DNA of 64,000 nt from Pseudomonas sp. TTU2014-080ASC. Lineage in GTDB: Bacteria > Pseudomonadota > Gammaproteobacteria > Pseudomonadales > Pseudomonadaceae. The translations under genes and the position numbers were made by a program. Below, in pieces: positions 34,922 through 44,133 of the stretch (position 1 is the stretch's first letter; each line of letters opens with the position of its first letter). Where the stretch lies: positions 62,001 to 126,000 of the forward strand of contig NZ_LKKK01000001.1 of the NCBI RefSeq assembly GCF_001446935.1. Direction: 5' to 3'. A model generated the notes under the pieces. That model did not search any database. It worked only from the letters and a program-made list of their open reading frames with translations, and had not been told where the DNA came from.

Positions 34922-36856
34922 TTACACCCGGAAGTGCCCCACCAGCGTCTGCAAATGCTGCCCTAAACGTGCCAGATCCTGACTCGACGCTGCCGTCTCC
35001 TCGCCCGCTGAAGCGGTCTGCTCGGAAACATCCCGCACGTTCTGCACGCTGCGGCTTATTTCTTCGGCGACCGCACTCTGCTGTTCAGCAGCAGTAGCGA
35101 TCTGCTGATTCATCGACTGAATCGTGGCCACCGTCTGGGTGATATTGCCCAGCGCTTCGCCCGCCTTACGGCTCAACGTCACGCTGTTCTCAGTCAGGTT
35201 ACGGCTGTTCTCCATAATCTCAGCCGCCGACTGGGTGCCTTGTTGCAGGCTGCTGATCAGCGCTTCAATCTCCTCGGTAGATTGCTGCGTGCGCTGAGCC
35301 AGGCTGCGCACCTCATCAGCTACCACTGCAAAGCCGCGCCCCGCTTCTCCGGCTCGGGCTGCTTCAATCGCCGCATTCAGCGCCAGCAGGTTGGTCTGAT
35401 CGGCGACCGACTTGATCACATCCATCACGCTGCCGATCTTGCCGCTCTCCTGTTGCAAACGCCCCATTGCCTCCGCTGAGCGCTGCACTTCGAGAGCCAC
35501 CCGCTCAATCTGAGCAATCGCCTCAGCCACAACCCGGTCGCCCTGGCTCGCCTCAGTGTCCGCTTGAGAAGCAGCCTGAGCCGCCAGTTCCGCGCTGCGG
35601 GCGACGTCATGTACGGTGGCCGACATTTCATGCATCGCCGTGGCGACTTGATCAGTCTCCTCACGCTGTTTGTTGGTGCCGGCGCTGGTCTGCTCGGTAA
35701 TGGCCGAGAGCTCTTCAGCAGCGCTGGCAATCTGCGCCACGCTGTCACGGATATTGCCGATCAAAGCTTGCAACGAGGAGGTCATACGCTGCACCCCCTG
35801 CTGCAACTGGCCGATTTCATCACGCCGGGTGACCTCAATCACCTTCGACAAATCCCCGGACGCAACACGCTCAACATCTGCCAGCGCAGCCTTTAGGGGC
35901 ACGGTGATCTGCCGGGCTATCAGCCAAGCCGACAGCCCGCCAACTATCAGCGCAATCAGCGTCACAATCACTTGCCAGCGTTTTGCCGCCTGCCCCTCAG
36001 CGGCCTGCTGCTCAAGCTGGAAGCCATACAGCTGACCGCTCAGATCGATGATCCGCTGCTGCCTTTCAGTCAACACCGTGCGGGCGTTGGCGATGGCGTC
36101 ATCGGCACTGCGCCGGGTATCAAACACCGCCCTCGACGCCTTCAAGGTATTACTCAATTCAGCCAGCTGGTCATCAAATCCGCTCAGGGCGCTACCAAGT
36201 TGGCTGATGTCCTGCTCTGTCATCTCATAGCGTGCGTACACCGACTTGGCCGCTTCCAGCCCACTGCCATCGGTGCTGTCATGATTGAGGTAATCGGCAG
36301 CCGTTTGATGCATCTGCCGCAGGCTATCGAGCCCTCGGCTCAGCGCACGGTAAGCGTTAAAGCGGGATTCGTCATCAACTGGTAGCGCCTCAACAGCGCT
36401 TTGCAGCGACAACAGTGTCGTCACCATCTGTGCGTGCAGCTCTGTCAGACGTGCTGCCGAGGCATGTGCGGACTTGTAACCGGCACGCATGTTGTTAAGC
36501 GTCGCCTGATAGGCCTCTATCAGCGAGGCCTGCTCGTCCAGCATCTTCACATTGATCGGATTGCTGTATTTATGACGGGTTTCTTCGTGAAGGCTGCGAA
36601 AAGCATTCAGGGCGCTTTGCACCTTCTCCGCAAGCGCCTCATCGCCTTGCGCCACCATATATTGCAAGCGCACCACACGAAGTTTGGTCAGGCTCTCACC
36701 CAACCCAGTGATGCCATTCATCCATACGCTGCGCTGTACCAACTGGCCAACACCCTGCCAACTGACAACCGCCAGCAGACAGGCCAACAGCAAAATCACC
36801 CCAAAGCCCAACAACAGCTTCGCCGATACCTTCAGGTTTCCTAACCAGACGTTCAT
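34922..36856 (-). CDS. Methyl-accepting chemotaxis protein, large helical ligand-binding domain
   Basis: A 644-residue chemoreceptor in the inner membrane. TM1 is at about residues 11-33, followed by a wholly helical periplasmic sensor of about 255 residues (to about 293), TM2 (about 294-315), a HAMP domain, and the cytoplasmic signalling region with the highly conserved hairpin tip [19 protein letters not shown]. The sensor size is that of the HBM (helical bimodular) class, such as McpS, which recognises organic acids; this is inferred from length and helicity. The ATG at 36856 has GGAGATAGGA just upstream. It is not coupled to a neighbour. Confidence 0.9.
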   Translation of the reverse strand: MNVWLGNLKVSAKLLLGFGVILLLACLLAVVSWQGVGQLVQRSVWMNGITGLGESLTKLRVVRLQYMVAQGDEALAEKVQSALNAFRSLHEETRHKYSNPINVKMLDEQASLIEAYQATLNNMRAGYKSAHASAARLTELHAQMVTTLLSLQSAVEALPVDDESRFNAYRALSRGLDSLRQMHQTAADYLNHDSTDGSGLEAAKSVYARYEMTEQDISQLGSALSGFDDQLAELSNTLKASRAVFDTRRSADDAIANARTVLTERQQRIIDLSGQLYGFQLEQQAAEGQAAKRWQVIVTLIALIVGGLSAWLIARQITVPLKAALADVERVASGDLSKVIEVTRRDEIGQLQQGVQRMTSSLQALIGNIRDSVAQIASAAEELSAITEQTSAGTNKQREETDQVATAMHEMSATVHDVARSAELAAQAASQADTEASQGDRVVAEAIAQIERVALEVQRSAEAMGRLQQESGKIGSVMDVIKSVADQTNLLALNAAIEAARAGEAGRGFAVVADEVRSLAQRTQQSTEEIEALISSLQQGTQSAAEIMENSRNLTENSVTLSRKAGEALGNITQTVATIQSMNQQIATAAEQQSAVAEEISRSVQNVRDVSEQTASAGEETAASSQDLARLGQHLQTLVGHFRV

Positions 36857-37114
36857 TCCTATCTCCAGAAGGCTCCGTTCCGACACTCAATCCATTAGCC
36901 ACACCCTGTGCTTCAGTGCAGGCACATTCGGCTCAGAAATATCTCGGCAGCGCCCCGGAAACCTTTAGACAAAAACAGGCCGAAAGCCGCGAAATAGAGC
37001 GAACGAAGCAACACATAAAAGCAAAATAATGGCGCTGAGAATCACTTCTGAGTCCAGACCCGTTGCAGGCCTGCTGAATACGGACAACTGAAAGATTAAG
37101 AAAACGACAGGCAC

Positions 37115-37144
37115 AAAAAAGCCGCTCTATTGAGCGGCTTTTTT
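37115..37144 (-). terminator. Rho-independent terminator of the tRNA operon
   Basis: A 13-bp A/T-flanked perfect stem (37115-37127 and 37132-37144, loop of 4) with runs of A and T lies just past the last tRNA in the direction of transcription. Confidence 0.92.
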
Positions 37145-37151
37145 GTTTATT

Positions 37152-37227
<76 letters not shown>

Positions 37228-37235
37228 GTACAAAT

Positions 37236-37311
37236 TGGCGTCCCCTAGGGGACTCGAACCCCTGTTACCGCCGTGAAAGGGCGGTGTCCTAGGCCACTAG
37301 ACGAAGGGGAC
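37236..37311 (-). tRNA. tRNA-Glu (TTC), copy 2
   Basis: A 76-nt tRNA with encoded CCA; anticodon TTC in the loop CCTTTCACGG, acceptor stem GTCCCCT/AGGGGAC. Third gene of the array, eight bases from the following tRNA-Gly. Confidence 0.96.
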
Positions 37312-37355
37312 CTTGGAACTTATTTGAAACCCCGCCTAAGCAGAATTTCTGAAAC

Positions 37356-37431
<76 letters not shown>

Positions 37432-37465
37432 ATTTACAACTTGGTACATCTCACTTCGTTAGAAG

Positions 37466-37541
37466 TGGCGTCCCCTAGGGGACTCGAACCCCTGTTACCG
37501 CCGTGAAAGGGCGGTGTCCTAGGCCACTAGACGAAGGGGAC
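37466..37541 (-). tRNA. tRNA-Glu (TTC), copy 1
   Basis: First tRNA of the array in transcription order; anticodon TTC, encoded CCA. It lies about 65 bases downstream of a consensus-like promoter. Confidence 0.96.
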
Positions 37542-37614
37542 GCTGCCCGGAAAACACTTCTCATCCGGCTTCCTAATCGCTTTGCTGTTTAGCTTTGCGC
37601 TGGAAGTGGCGCGC

Positions 37615-37643
37615 ATTCTATGGATGGTTTGGATAGTCGTCAA
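37615..37643 (-). promoter_or_regulatory. Sigma-70 promoter of the tRNA array
   Basis: On the minus strand TTGACG (37643-37638), a 17-base spacer and TAGAAT (37620-37615), followed by a GCGCGCC discriminator. A GC-rich discriminator is typical of stable RNA promoters under stringent control. Confidence 0.8.
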
Positions 37644-37764
37644 CCCTTCTTTTAAAAAAAAATTTAAAAATCAAAGACTTCATCGTCTCGTACTAGCAAA
37701 ACACTATCTCCGTTTAGGCTAAGCCACTACACTCGAGCGAAAATGGTGACCGAGAGTCCAATCC

Positions 37765-38535
37765 ATGTCCCCACTCTTAATTACCCTTCTGGTAATTGGC
37801 GGTGTCGTCCTGCTAATGGCCATCACTTACATTAACCAGATGGTTGAAGCCAATAGAATAGAGAAGGCACGAATCCGTGCCGAACTCACTGATCGCCTTC
37901 GCCGCTGTGCCGACCTAAATGAAACCTTTCCCGGCCAGCTTATGTCTCCTGCCCTCAAACAGATGCTGATCCGGCTGCAGATAAATGCCGTCGAGCGACT
38001 GCTAACACTTAATAAGAATGACCAAGAAGCTAAGTCCAAGCTCGAAGAGCTGCACAAACAGCAGGCTCTTGGCGATGCGATTGCTATCAATAACCCGCAA
38101 GAGCACATTCTCAGCGAAGCCAAAGGTAAAGAAGTTCGCTTCCAGCTGGAGTCCCTACATGCCCAGCTCACCCGCGCAGTTAAAGAAGGCGTGATTACCC
38201 CTACCGAGGGCAAACACTGGGTCGGGCAAATTCGCCATATGCTTTGCAAGGTGCATATTGAACTGTTCAGCAACCTTGGCCAGCAGGCACTGCAAAAGCA
38301 ACAACCTGGGCAAGCCAGACTTGCTTTTGAGCGTGGCGTTCAGTACTTGAGCAAACAACCTGACCAGGTTACGTATAAGGAAGCACTGGCTAAATTCCAA
38401 AATCAGCTGGCCCGGGCCAACGCCATGGTTCTGGACAACATCAAACTTGCCAAGGACCAGCCCAGTGAGCTGGATTCTGGACTGAACAGCCTTGGCGGCG
38501 ATGATGAATGGAAGAAAAAGAACATATACGACTAA
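37765..38535 (+). CDS. Conserved hypothetical membrane-anchored helical protein
   Basis: A 256-residue protein not recognised by name. One transmembrane segment at residues about 4-24 anchors a long cytoplasmic or periplasmic helical, Lys/Glu/Gln-rich region with coiled-coil character; a central stretch (NAVERLLTLNKNDQEAKSKL) and a TPR-like later part (QPGQARLAFERGVQYLSKQ) are visible. The tail is charged (DDEWKKKNIYD). No enzymatic motif. It lies between the tRNA promoter and the GST gene, as a hypothetical does in P. aeruginosa from memory. A protein-interaction or scaffold role is only an inference from the repeats. Confidence 0.8.
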   Translation: MSPLLITLLVIGGVVLLMAITYINQMVEANRIEKARIRAELTDRLRRCADLNETFPGQLMSPALKQMLIRLQINAVERLLTLNKNDQEAKSKLEELHKQQALGDAIAINNPQEHILSEAKGKEVRFQLESLHAQLTRAVKEGVITPTEGKHWVGQIRHMLCKVHIELFSNLGQQALQKQQPGQARLAFERGVQYLSKQPDQVTYKEALAKFQNQLARANAMVLDNIKLAKDQPSELDSGLNSLGGDDEWKKKNIYD

Positions 38536-38580
38536 GCCTGCCCCATCTGCCGTTCTACTAACACGTCGAGAGTGCACTGT

Positions 38581-39240
38581 ATGAGCCTGACCGTTTTTGG
38601 AGCCCCTCTGTCCCCGTTTGTGCGCAAAGTTCGCTTGCTGCTTTTAGAGAAAGGCCTGGACTACCAGCTGGAAATCGTCCTGCCATTCAATAAGCCGAAC
38701 TGGTACAGCGAGATCAGCCCACTAGGCCGCATTCCCGCACTGAAAGACGGCGATACCGCACTGGCTGACTCCAGCGTGATCTGCCAATACCTAGAAGAGA
38801 AATACCCTGAAGCCCTACCTCTGCTAGGCAATTCGCCTGAACAACGTGCCAAAGTCCGCTGGTTGGAGAAATACGCAGATTACGAACTGGCCCCCCAAAG
38901 CACCTTTGCAGTGTTCCGTAACCGTATTCTGCTGCCAATGCTGGGCCAGTCGTGCAATGAAGAAGCGGTACAAAAGGCCCTCAGCGAGAAACTCCCGCCG
39001 CTGTTCAACTATCTGGAAGAGACATTGGGCGAGCAGGAATACTTCGTAGGCAATCAACTGACCCTGGCGGACCTAGCCATCGCTTCACAGCTGATCAACC
39101 TGCAACACGGTGGTGAACAGCTGGACGCCCAGCGCTGGCCACGACTCAGCGCCCATTTCGCCCGCATAAAAGCTCGCCCCAGCACCTCTGCGCTGCTCGA
39201 GAGCGAGCACAGGGCACTGGCCAAAATGGCAGGCAAATAA
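38581..39240 (+). CDS. Glutathione S-transferase family protein
   Basis: A 219-residue GST. The N-terminal thioredoxin fold includes APLSPFVRKVRLLLLEKGL, the cis-Pro loop GRIPALKDG and the glutathione-binding ADSSVICQYLEEKYP; the helical C-terminal domain follows, with NQLTLADLAIASQLINL. The Ser in SPFVRK is the likely thiol-activating residue. The start is the ATG at 38581; a GTG three codons earlier is possible. It is followed by a very strong terminator, so it is the last gene of its transcript. Position corresponds, from memory, to the GST gene upstream of sagS in P. aeruginosa. Confidence 0.9.
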   Translation: MSLTVFGAPLSPFVRKVRLLLLEKGLDYQLEIVLPFNKPNWYSEISPLGRIPALKDGDTALADSSVICQYLEEKYPEALPLLGNSPEQRAKVRWLEKYADYELAPQSTFAVFRNRILLPMLGQSCNEEAVQKALSEKLPPLFNYLEETLGEQEYFVGNQLTLADLAIASQLINLQHGGEQLDAQRWPRLSAHFARIKARPSTSALLESEHRALAKMAGK

Positions 39241-39246
39241 CCACAA

Positions 39247-39278
39247 ACAACAAAGCCCGGAACTCCGGGCTTTGTTGT
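39247..39278. terminator. Bidirectional Rho-independent terminator
   Basis: A perfect 14-bp stem (39247-39260 and 39265-39278) with a 4-base loop lies between the convergent GST and fRMsr genes. It has A/T-rich ends on both sides. Confidence 0.92.
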
Positions 39279-39293
39279 AATTGCAGCGCTTGA

Positions 39294-39779
39294 TTAACAA
39301 TCAGTCAGTTGCAAGAAGATCTGCGCCAAGCGCTCAATCCCGGCCTGGTCAGACTCACTGAATCGCCCAAGTTCCGGGCTGTCCAGATCCAGCACCCCAA
39401 TCAACCGACCATCCTTGATCAGCGGCACTACCAGTTCACTGTTGGAGGCGCTGTCGCAGGCAATGTGCCCGGCAAACGCATGCACATCCTCAACCCGCTG
39501 CGTCTGGCGGGTCGCCGCCGCAGCTCCGCATACGCCGCGCCCGAAAGGAATTCGCACGCAGGCCACCTTGCCCTGGAAAGGGCCCAGCACCAGCTCCTCC
39601 CCTTTGGCCAGATAAAAACCTGCCCAATTCAAATCGCTGAGCTCCTGAAACAGAAAGGCGGAGAACTGCGCTGCATTAGCTACAAAGTCCCGCTCATCTG
39701 CCAGTAATGCCTGCAGTTGCGCGTGTAGAAGCGGATAGCCATCCAGGCCCTGCCCGCTTTGTTGTAAATCAATCATCAT
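39294..39779 (-). CDS. Free methionine-(R)-sulfoxide reductase, GAF domain
   Basis: A 161-residue single GAF-domain enzyme that reduces free Met-R-sulfoxide with thioredoxin. All three cysteines of the fRMsr catalytic set are present: one in GKVACVRIPFG, one in GRGVCGAAAA, and one in HIACDSASNSELVVP, which is also the family signature. It is cytosolic. The gene overlaps the end of the DUF815 ATPase gene by about ten bases, so the two are coupled. It complements MsrB, encoded nearby at 44.1 kb, which acts on protein-bound Met-R-sulfoxide. Confidence 0.93.
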   Translation of the reverse strand: MMIDLQQSGQGLDGYPLLHAQLQALLADERDFVANAAQFSAFLFQELSDLNWAGFYLAKGEELVLGPFQGKVACVRIPFGRGVCGAAAATRQTQRVEDVHAFAGHIACDSASNSELVVPLIKDGRLIGVLDLDSPELGRFSESDQAGIERLAQIFLQLTDC

Positions 39780-40710
39780 GATTACTCAGTAATTGCATTC
39801 CCACCCAGTCACGGGCGAATTGATAAGCGCAGCGGCCATTCCTGTTACCCCGCGCCAAAGCCCAACGTATTGCCGCCTTTTCCAGTGCCTCATGCCATTC
39901 CCAGGTCAAACCGGCCTGGCCGGCATGCACGCCGACCCAGTGCCGCACCACATCAAGAAAGTGCTCTTGGCTGAACGGATAGAAAGACAGCCACAAACCG
40001 AAACGATCAGACAGTGCAATCTTGTCCTCCACCGCTTCGTTGGGATGCAGCTCACCATCGACCCGCTCCCAGTTCTCATTGTCGCTTTGTTTCTCCGGTA
40101 CCAAATGACGTCGGTTGGAGGTGGCATAAAGCAGCACATTGTCCGGGGCCCGCTCAAGCGAGCCGTCCAGCACGGTTTTCAACACCCGGTAATCACCTTC
40201 ACCGGCCTCAAACGAGAGATCATCGCAGAACAAGATAAAACGCTGTGGCAAGCCACTCAGCGCCTCTACGACGCGCGGCAGGTCCGCCAGATGATCACGT
40301 TCAACCTCAATCAGCCGCAGGCCCTCTGGTGCATGTTCAGCAAGCAAGGCCCGAACCAAAGACGACTTACCAGTGCCTCTGGCTCCCCACAACAGCGCAT
40401 GGTTGGCCGGCAGGCCACTGACAAACTGGCTGGTATTGCGTGCCAACTGATCACGTTGCCGGTCGATACCCAGCAGATCATTGAGATGCAAATCGAGACT
40501 GACTGAAAGCGGCACCAGATAACCACTGCGCCCGTCTCGCTGCCAGCGGGCAGCCAGAACTTGGTGCCAGTTGATTTCTGGCTGCAGCGCAGGTAACAAA
40601 GGCTCAAGCCGCTCCATCAGCGTCTCAGCGCGAGACAAAAAGCGTTGTAAATAAGCGTCCACACTCCACTCCACATTATTCTGCCAAGGTTCGGGCTGCC
40701 GACGCCCCAT
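39769..40710 (-). CDS. DUF815 AAA+-like ATPase
   Basis: A 313-residue cytoplasmic P-loop ATPase of the DUF815 family, function unknown. The Walker A is LLWGARGTGKSSLVRALL (near residue 110), Walker B is FILFCDDLSF, and sensor-like YATSNRRHLVP follows; the AAA lid appears as LSDRFGLWLSF. An N-terminal region of about 75 residues precedes the ATPase domain. It is transcribed divergently from sagS with about 50 bases between starts and overlaps the methionine sulfoxide reductase gene. No client protein is evident. Confidence 0.87.
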   Translation of the reverse strand: MGRRQPEPWQNNVEWSVDAYLQRFLSRAETLMERLEPLLPALQPEINWHQVLAARWQRDGRSGYLVPLSVSLDLHLNDLLGIDRQRDQLARNTSQFVSGLPANHALLWGARGTGKSSLVRALLAEHAPEGLRLIEVERDHLADLPRVVEALSGLPQRFILFCDDLSFEAGEGDYRVLKTVLDGSLERAPDNVLLYATSNRRHLVPEKQSDNENWERVDGELHPNEAVEDKIALSDRFGLWLSFYPFSQEHFLDVVRHWVGVHAGQAGLTWEWHEALEKAAIRWALARGNRNGRCAYQFARDWVGMQLLSNHDD

Positions 40711-40762
40711 GCAGATCGGCTATGCTACACGCTCACTGGGAAAGGGATAAAACAATACCGTT

Positions 40763-43075
40763 ATGGATATCGCACTCACTCAACGCCTGTCATACAAGCA
40801 GGCAGGCTTGACTGTGTTGGTGGCCTTTATCCTCGGTACCGTTCTCAGCCTGGTGCAAGTAAGCATCGATTACGCCAGTGAAGATGCCTCCATCAATCGT
40901 GAAATCAATGCATTGATGGACATCAGTCACAACCCCGCCGCCCGCATCACGTACAACATTGACGCCGAACTGGCCCAAGAGCTGGTCCTTGGCCTGCTGC
41001 GTTCGCCTGCTGTGGTCCGCGCTCAGGTGATTGATAACACTCAGCAAGTCCTAGCCAGCGTCAGCCGACCGATGATGCAGAGCAGTTACCGACCGCTTAG
41101 TGATTTTCTGTTTGGCCAACGCCGCCTGTTTGTCAGCACCCTCTATATCAACCACGCCCCAGACGAAGCGCTGGGCAAGCTGGTGCTTGAAGTCGACACT
41201 TACGCCTATGGCAGCAACTTTCTGCGCCGTTCAATGCTGACCTTGGCCACCGGCTTTACCCGCAGCCTGCTGCTGTCGCTGATCTTGCTGGTGATGTTCT
41301 ATTTCATGCTGACCAAGCCGCTAACGGGCTTTATTCGCTCCCTCAGTGAACGTGATCTACGTGATCCCAATGCGGAGAAACTGCCCTACCCGCCTGGCCA
41401 TGAGCGCGATGAGATCGGCGTACTGGTTGACGTAACCAATCGTCAGCTGAGCAGTATCACCACTGAAATTGAGCAACGCCAACAAGCGGAAAACCGCCTG
41501 ACGCGTTACCTGACTGAGCTGGAAGATATGATCTCCTCCCGCACTCAGGAGCTTGAAGCCGCCAACCGCCGCCTGCTCGATTCCAACCGCGAGCTGCAGG
41601 ATGCCAAGCGCATGGCGCTGGACATGGCCCAGGCCCGCTCAGCCTTTTTGGCCAACATGAGCCATGAAATCCGCACCCCCTTAAATGGCCTGCTAGGCAT
41701 GCTCGCGCTGTCTCTGGACGGCCCGCTCAGCGATGAACAACGCCAGCAGCTGTCGATTGCCCACAACTCGGGCAAGGTTCTGGTTGAGTTGCTTAACGAC
41801 ATCCTCGACCTTTCAAAATTTGAAGCCGGTCAGCTGGAGCTTGAGCAAATACCGTTTGACCTGGGGGGCATTGTCGAAGAAACCGCCAGTCTGCTGTCAC
41901 AAAACACCGCAGCAGGCGTTGAGCTGACCTGTCTGATTGATCCGTATCTGCCGCCGTTACTGCTTGGTGACCCGACCCGTGTCCGACAAATCGTCAGCAA
42001 CCTGCTATCCAACGCCCTCAAGTTCACCCGTTTCGGACGGGTCGACATCAGCGTCAACAGCAGCGCAACCGGCGTACAGATTATTGTCCGTGACACCGGC
42101 ATCGGCATTGCCGAAGAGGCCCAGACACGGATTTTCCAGCCTTTCACTCAAGCAGGCGTAGACATCACCCGGCAATACGGCGGTACTGGTCTGGGGCTTG
42201 CGCTGACTCGTCGCCTGTGTGAAGCCATGCAGGGCAAACTCAGGCTGAAAACACAGGAAGGCTTTGGCAGCACCTTCTATGTCGACCTTCCACTCAAGCC
42301 GCAAAGTACTGCACTGCCTTTACCCTCGCTGCAGGGACGCGTTGTAGTGCTGAGCCCAGGCAGTTCAGGACTCAGCGAACAATTAGCCAGCCTGCTGCCA
42401 AGCTGGGGGCTTGATTACGAGCAACTGGACCACAACAGCAAGCTCAATCGCCTGACGGCCGATCTGGTCATCACCGATTGTCCGCAGCGACTGGCCGAAC
42501 TGCGTGCAGACAGCCGTCTGCCAGTCATTCTGGTCAGTGCCTACGGCCATTTCCTGACTCCTCAGCAAGTTGCCAACCTGAATCCAGTCATTCAGCTAGC
42601 CCGCCCCTTGAGCCGCCAGGCCTTGCAGCAAGCACTGGAGCGCTGTCTGGCTCGAGGTGAAGATCCATTCCCCAACCCAACAATTGAGCCCCAGAAAAAA
42701 CAGCAGTTCACGCTGTTATTGGTAGAAGACAACCCAGTCAACCAACTGGTTGCCAAAGGCATGCTGAATAAGTTGGGTTATCAGATTCTGCTGGCCAACC
42801 ACGGCGGCGAAGCCCTGCGCCTGCTGAACAAGCATGAAATTGATCTGGTCCTGATGGATTGCAATATGCCGGTAATGGATGGCTATGAGACCACCAGACA
42901 AATTCGCCAGCGCGAAGAGTTCAAAGACCTGCCGATCATTGCTCTAACCGCCAATGCACTCTCTGACGAACGCGAGCGCTGCGAAAATGCGGGCATGAAC
43001 GACTATCTGGCCAAACCATTCCGCAAGGATGAATTGGCATCTCTGCTCAGTCATTGGTTGCACCAAGCTGACTGA
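40763..43075 (+). CDS. sagS: Hybrid sensor histidine kinase, SagS-like
   Basis: A 770-residue hybrid kinase. TM1 is near residues 14-33 and TM2 near 165-184, enclosing a periplasmic HmsP-type sensor; a coiled coil precedes the HisKA domain with phosphoacceptor His301 in NMSHEIRTPLNG. The ATPase motifs are LLSNALKF, DTGIGI and GGTGLGLAL. A degenerate receiver-like region spans about 520-630, then a true receiver (VEDN at 654-657, phospho-acceptor Asp699 in LMDCNMPVMDG, late Lys in LAKPFRKDE). In P. aeruginosa SagS works with HptB/BfiS in biofilm formation and tolerance. The gene order sagS-ospR-gpx-msrB agrees with PA2824-PA2827 as recalled. Confidence 0.9.
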   Translation: MDIALTQRLSYKQAGLTVLVAFILGTVLSLVQVSIDYASEDASINREINALMDISHNPAARITYNIDAELAQELVLGLLRSPAVVRAQVIDNTQQVLASVSRPMMQSSYRPLSDFLFGQRRLFVSTLYINHAPDEALGKLVLEVDTYAYGSNFLRRSMLTLATGFTRSLLLSLILLVMFYFMLTKPLTGFIRSLSERDLRDPNAEKLPYPPGHERDEIGVLVDVTNRQLSSITTEIEQRQQAENRLTRYLTELEDMISSRTQELEAANRRLLDSNRELQDAKRMALDMAQARSAFLANMSHEIRTPLNGLLGMLALSLDGPLSDEQRQQLSIAHNSGKVLVELLNDILDLSKFEAGQLELEQIPFDLGGIVEETASLLSQNTAAGVELTCLIDPYLPPLLLGDPTRVRQIVSNLLSNALKFTRFGRVDISVNSSATGVQIIVRDTGIGIAEEAQTRIFQPFTQAGVDITRQYGGTGLGLALTRRLCEAMQGKLRLKTQEGFGSTFYVDLPLKPQSTALPLPSLQGRVVVLSPGSSGLSEQLASLLPSWGLDYEQLDHNSKLNRLTADLVITDCPQRLAELRADSRLPVILVSAYGHFLTPQQVANLNPVIQLARPLSRQALQQALERCLARGEDPFPNPTIEPQKKQQFTLLLVEDNPVNQLVAKGMLNKLGYQILLANHGGEALRLLNKHEIDLVLMDCNMPVMDGYETTRQIRQREEFKDLPIIALTANALSDERERCENAGMNDYLAKPFRKDELASLLSHWLHQAD

Positions 43076-43517
43076 GCAAGCCATCCAATTGGCCGCGCAA
43101 GTCCGCCAGCGCTTCTATGTCTACATCGTGCTCGCACAGCAGTTGCTGCTTGAGCACTTGTACACGCTGGTAGAGCGCCCAGCCGCTGTCACTGAGGCGC
43201 ACGTGAACCTCACGCTCATCCACAGACGAACGCTGACGCATAAGCAGCCCCTGGCTCTGCAGACGTTTAAGCAGCGGCGTCAACGTACCTGAGTCCAACA
43301 GCAGACGCCTGCCCAATGCCTTAACCGTCGGTTGCTCCGGCGCTTGGACATACCATTCACCCAGCACCAGTAAAACCAGGTATTGCGGGTATGTCAGCTG
43401 CAATTCAGCCAGCATCGGCTGGTACGCGCGGATCACTAGGCGTGAGGCGGCATACAATTTAAAGCACAGCTGATTATCCAACTGCAGCAACGGGCTGACG
43501 CTGTTCAGATCACTCAT
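43047..43517 (-). CDS. ospR: MarR/OhrR-family redox regulator, OspR-like
   Basis: A 156-residue MarR-type regulator of the OhrR/OspR branch. The redox-sensing Cys is in LDNQLCFKLYAASR near residue 19, the position used by OhrR for peroxide sensing. The winged HTH includes TVKALGRRLLLDSGTLTPLLKRL and the wing DEREVHVRLS. In P. aeruginosa OspR represses the glutathione peroxidase gene. Here it overlaps that gene by four bases (ATGA), so they form one operon, and its 3' end overlaps the convergent sagS end by 29 bases. A candidate operator lies upstream of the peroxidase gene. Confidence 0.92.
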   Translation of the reverse strand: MSDLNSVSPLLQLDNQLCFKLYAASRLVIRAYQPMLAELQLTYPQYLVLLVLGEWYVQAPEQPTVKALGRRLLLDSGTLTPLLKRLQSQGLLMRQRSSVDEREVHVRLSDSGWALYQRVQVLKQQLLCEHDVDIEALADLRGQLDGLLSQLGATND

Positions 43518-43999
43518 TTGAGCAGTGCTTCAATCTCAGTCACCAGATCTTCTGGCTTGCTCAGTGGAGCGAAACGGGTAACGCGCCTGCCATCGCCACT
43601 TAACAAGAACTTGGTGAAATTCCATTTAATTGCCTGGCTGCCCAGCACACCTGGCGCACGTTTTTTAAGGGCAGAGAACAGCGGATGGGCCTGGCTGCCA
43701 TTGACATCAATCTTCTTAAACAGTGGAAAGCTAACCCCAAAGTTCAACTCACAGAACTGTGAGATCGCTGCCTCATCACCCGGTTCCTGTTTGCCGAACT
43801 GGTTGCAAGGAAAACCAAGTACCACCAGCCCTTGATCCCGGTAACGCTGCCACAGCTGCTCCAGACCTTTGTATTGCGGGGTAAAGCCGCAGTTACTGGC
43901 AGTGTTAACGACCAAAAAGGCTTTGCCTGAAAAGTCTGCAAGTGTCTTCTGCTCGCCGTTGATCGCGGTGATCGGTATATCCAGGAGTTGGGTGCTCAT
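43514..43999 (-). CDS. gpx: Glutathione peroxidase (Cys type)
   Basis: A 161-residue peroxidase reducing hydrogen or organic peroxides in the cytosol. The catalytic tetrad is visible: Cys (not selenocysteine) in NTASNCGFTPQY, Gln in LGFPCNQFGKQEPG, and Trp/Asn in KWNFTKFLLSGDG. The resolving Cys is in FCELNFGVSFP. The ATG at 43999 begins the operon, with ospR overlapping at the end. An A+T-rich inverted repeat just upstream probably binds OspR. The electron donor may be thioredoxin rather than glutathione, as for many Cys-type bacterial enzymes. Confidence 0.93.
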   Translation of the reverse strand: MSTQLLDIPITAINGEQKTLADFSGKAFLVVNTASNCGFTPQYKGLEQLWQRYRDQGLVVLGFPCNQFGKQEPGDEAAISQFCELNFGVSFPLFKKIDVNGSQAHPLFSALKKRAPGVLGSQAIKWNFTKFLLSGDGRRVTRFAPLSKPEDLVTEIEALLK

Positions 44000-44041
44000 G
44001 CTGCTACCTCTGCTTGTTTGATCAGGTAAAGCTAGCTAACA

Positions 44042-44068
44042 ATTAAATTTTGCACAATCTAATTTAAT
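44042..44068. promoter_or_regulatory. Candidate OspR operator upstream of gpx
   Basis: ATTAAATT and AATTTAAT (44042-44049 and 44061-44068) form a perfect 8-bp inverted repeat, 11-base spacing, within 45-70 bases of the gpx start. A+T-rich dyads are typical of MarR/OhrR proteins. Binding by OspR is inferred from position. Confidence 0.5.
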
Positions 44069-44076
44069 GAAAATAA

Positions 44077-44095
44077 GGCCCGCTGATAGCGGGCC
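44077..44095 (-). terminator. Terminator of msrB
   Basis: A perfect 8-bp GC-rich stem (44077-44084 and 44088-44095, loop of 3) followed on the minus strand by a T-rich tract. It separates msrB from the gpx-ospR operon. Confidence 0.8.
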
Positions 44096-44133
44096 CGTCT
44101 TTAACGGTATGCAGCGCAGCTCCGCGGCGTGTC

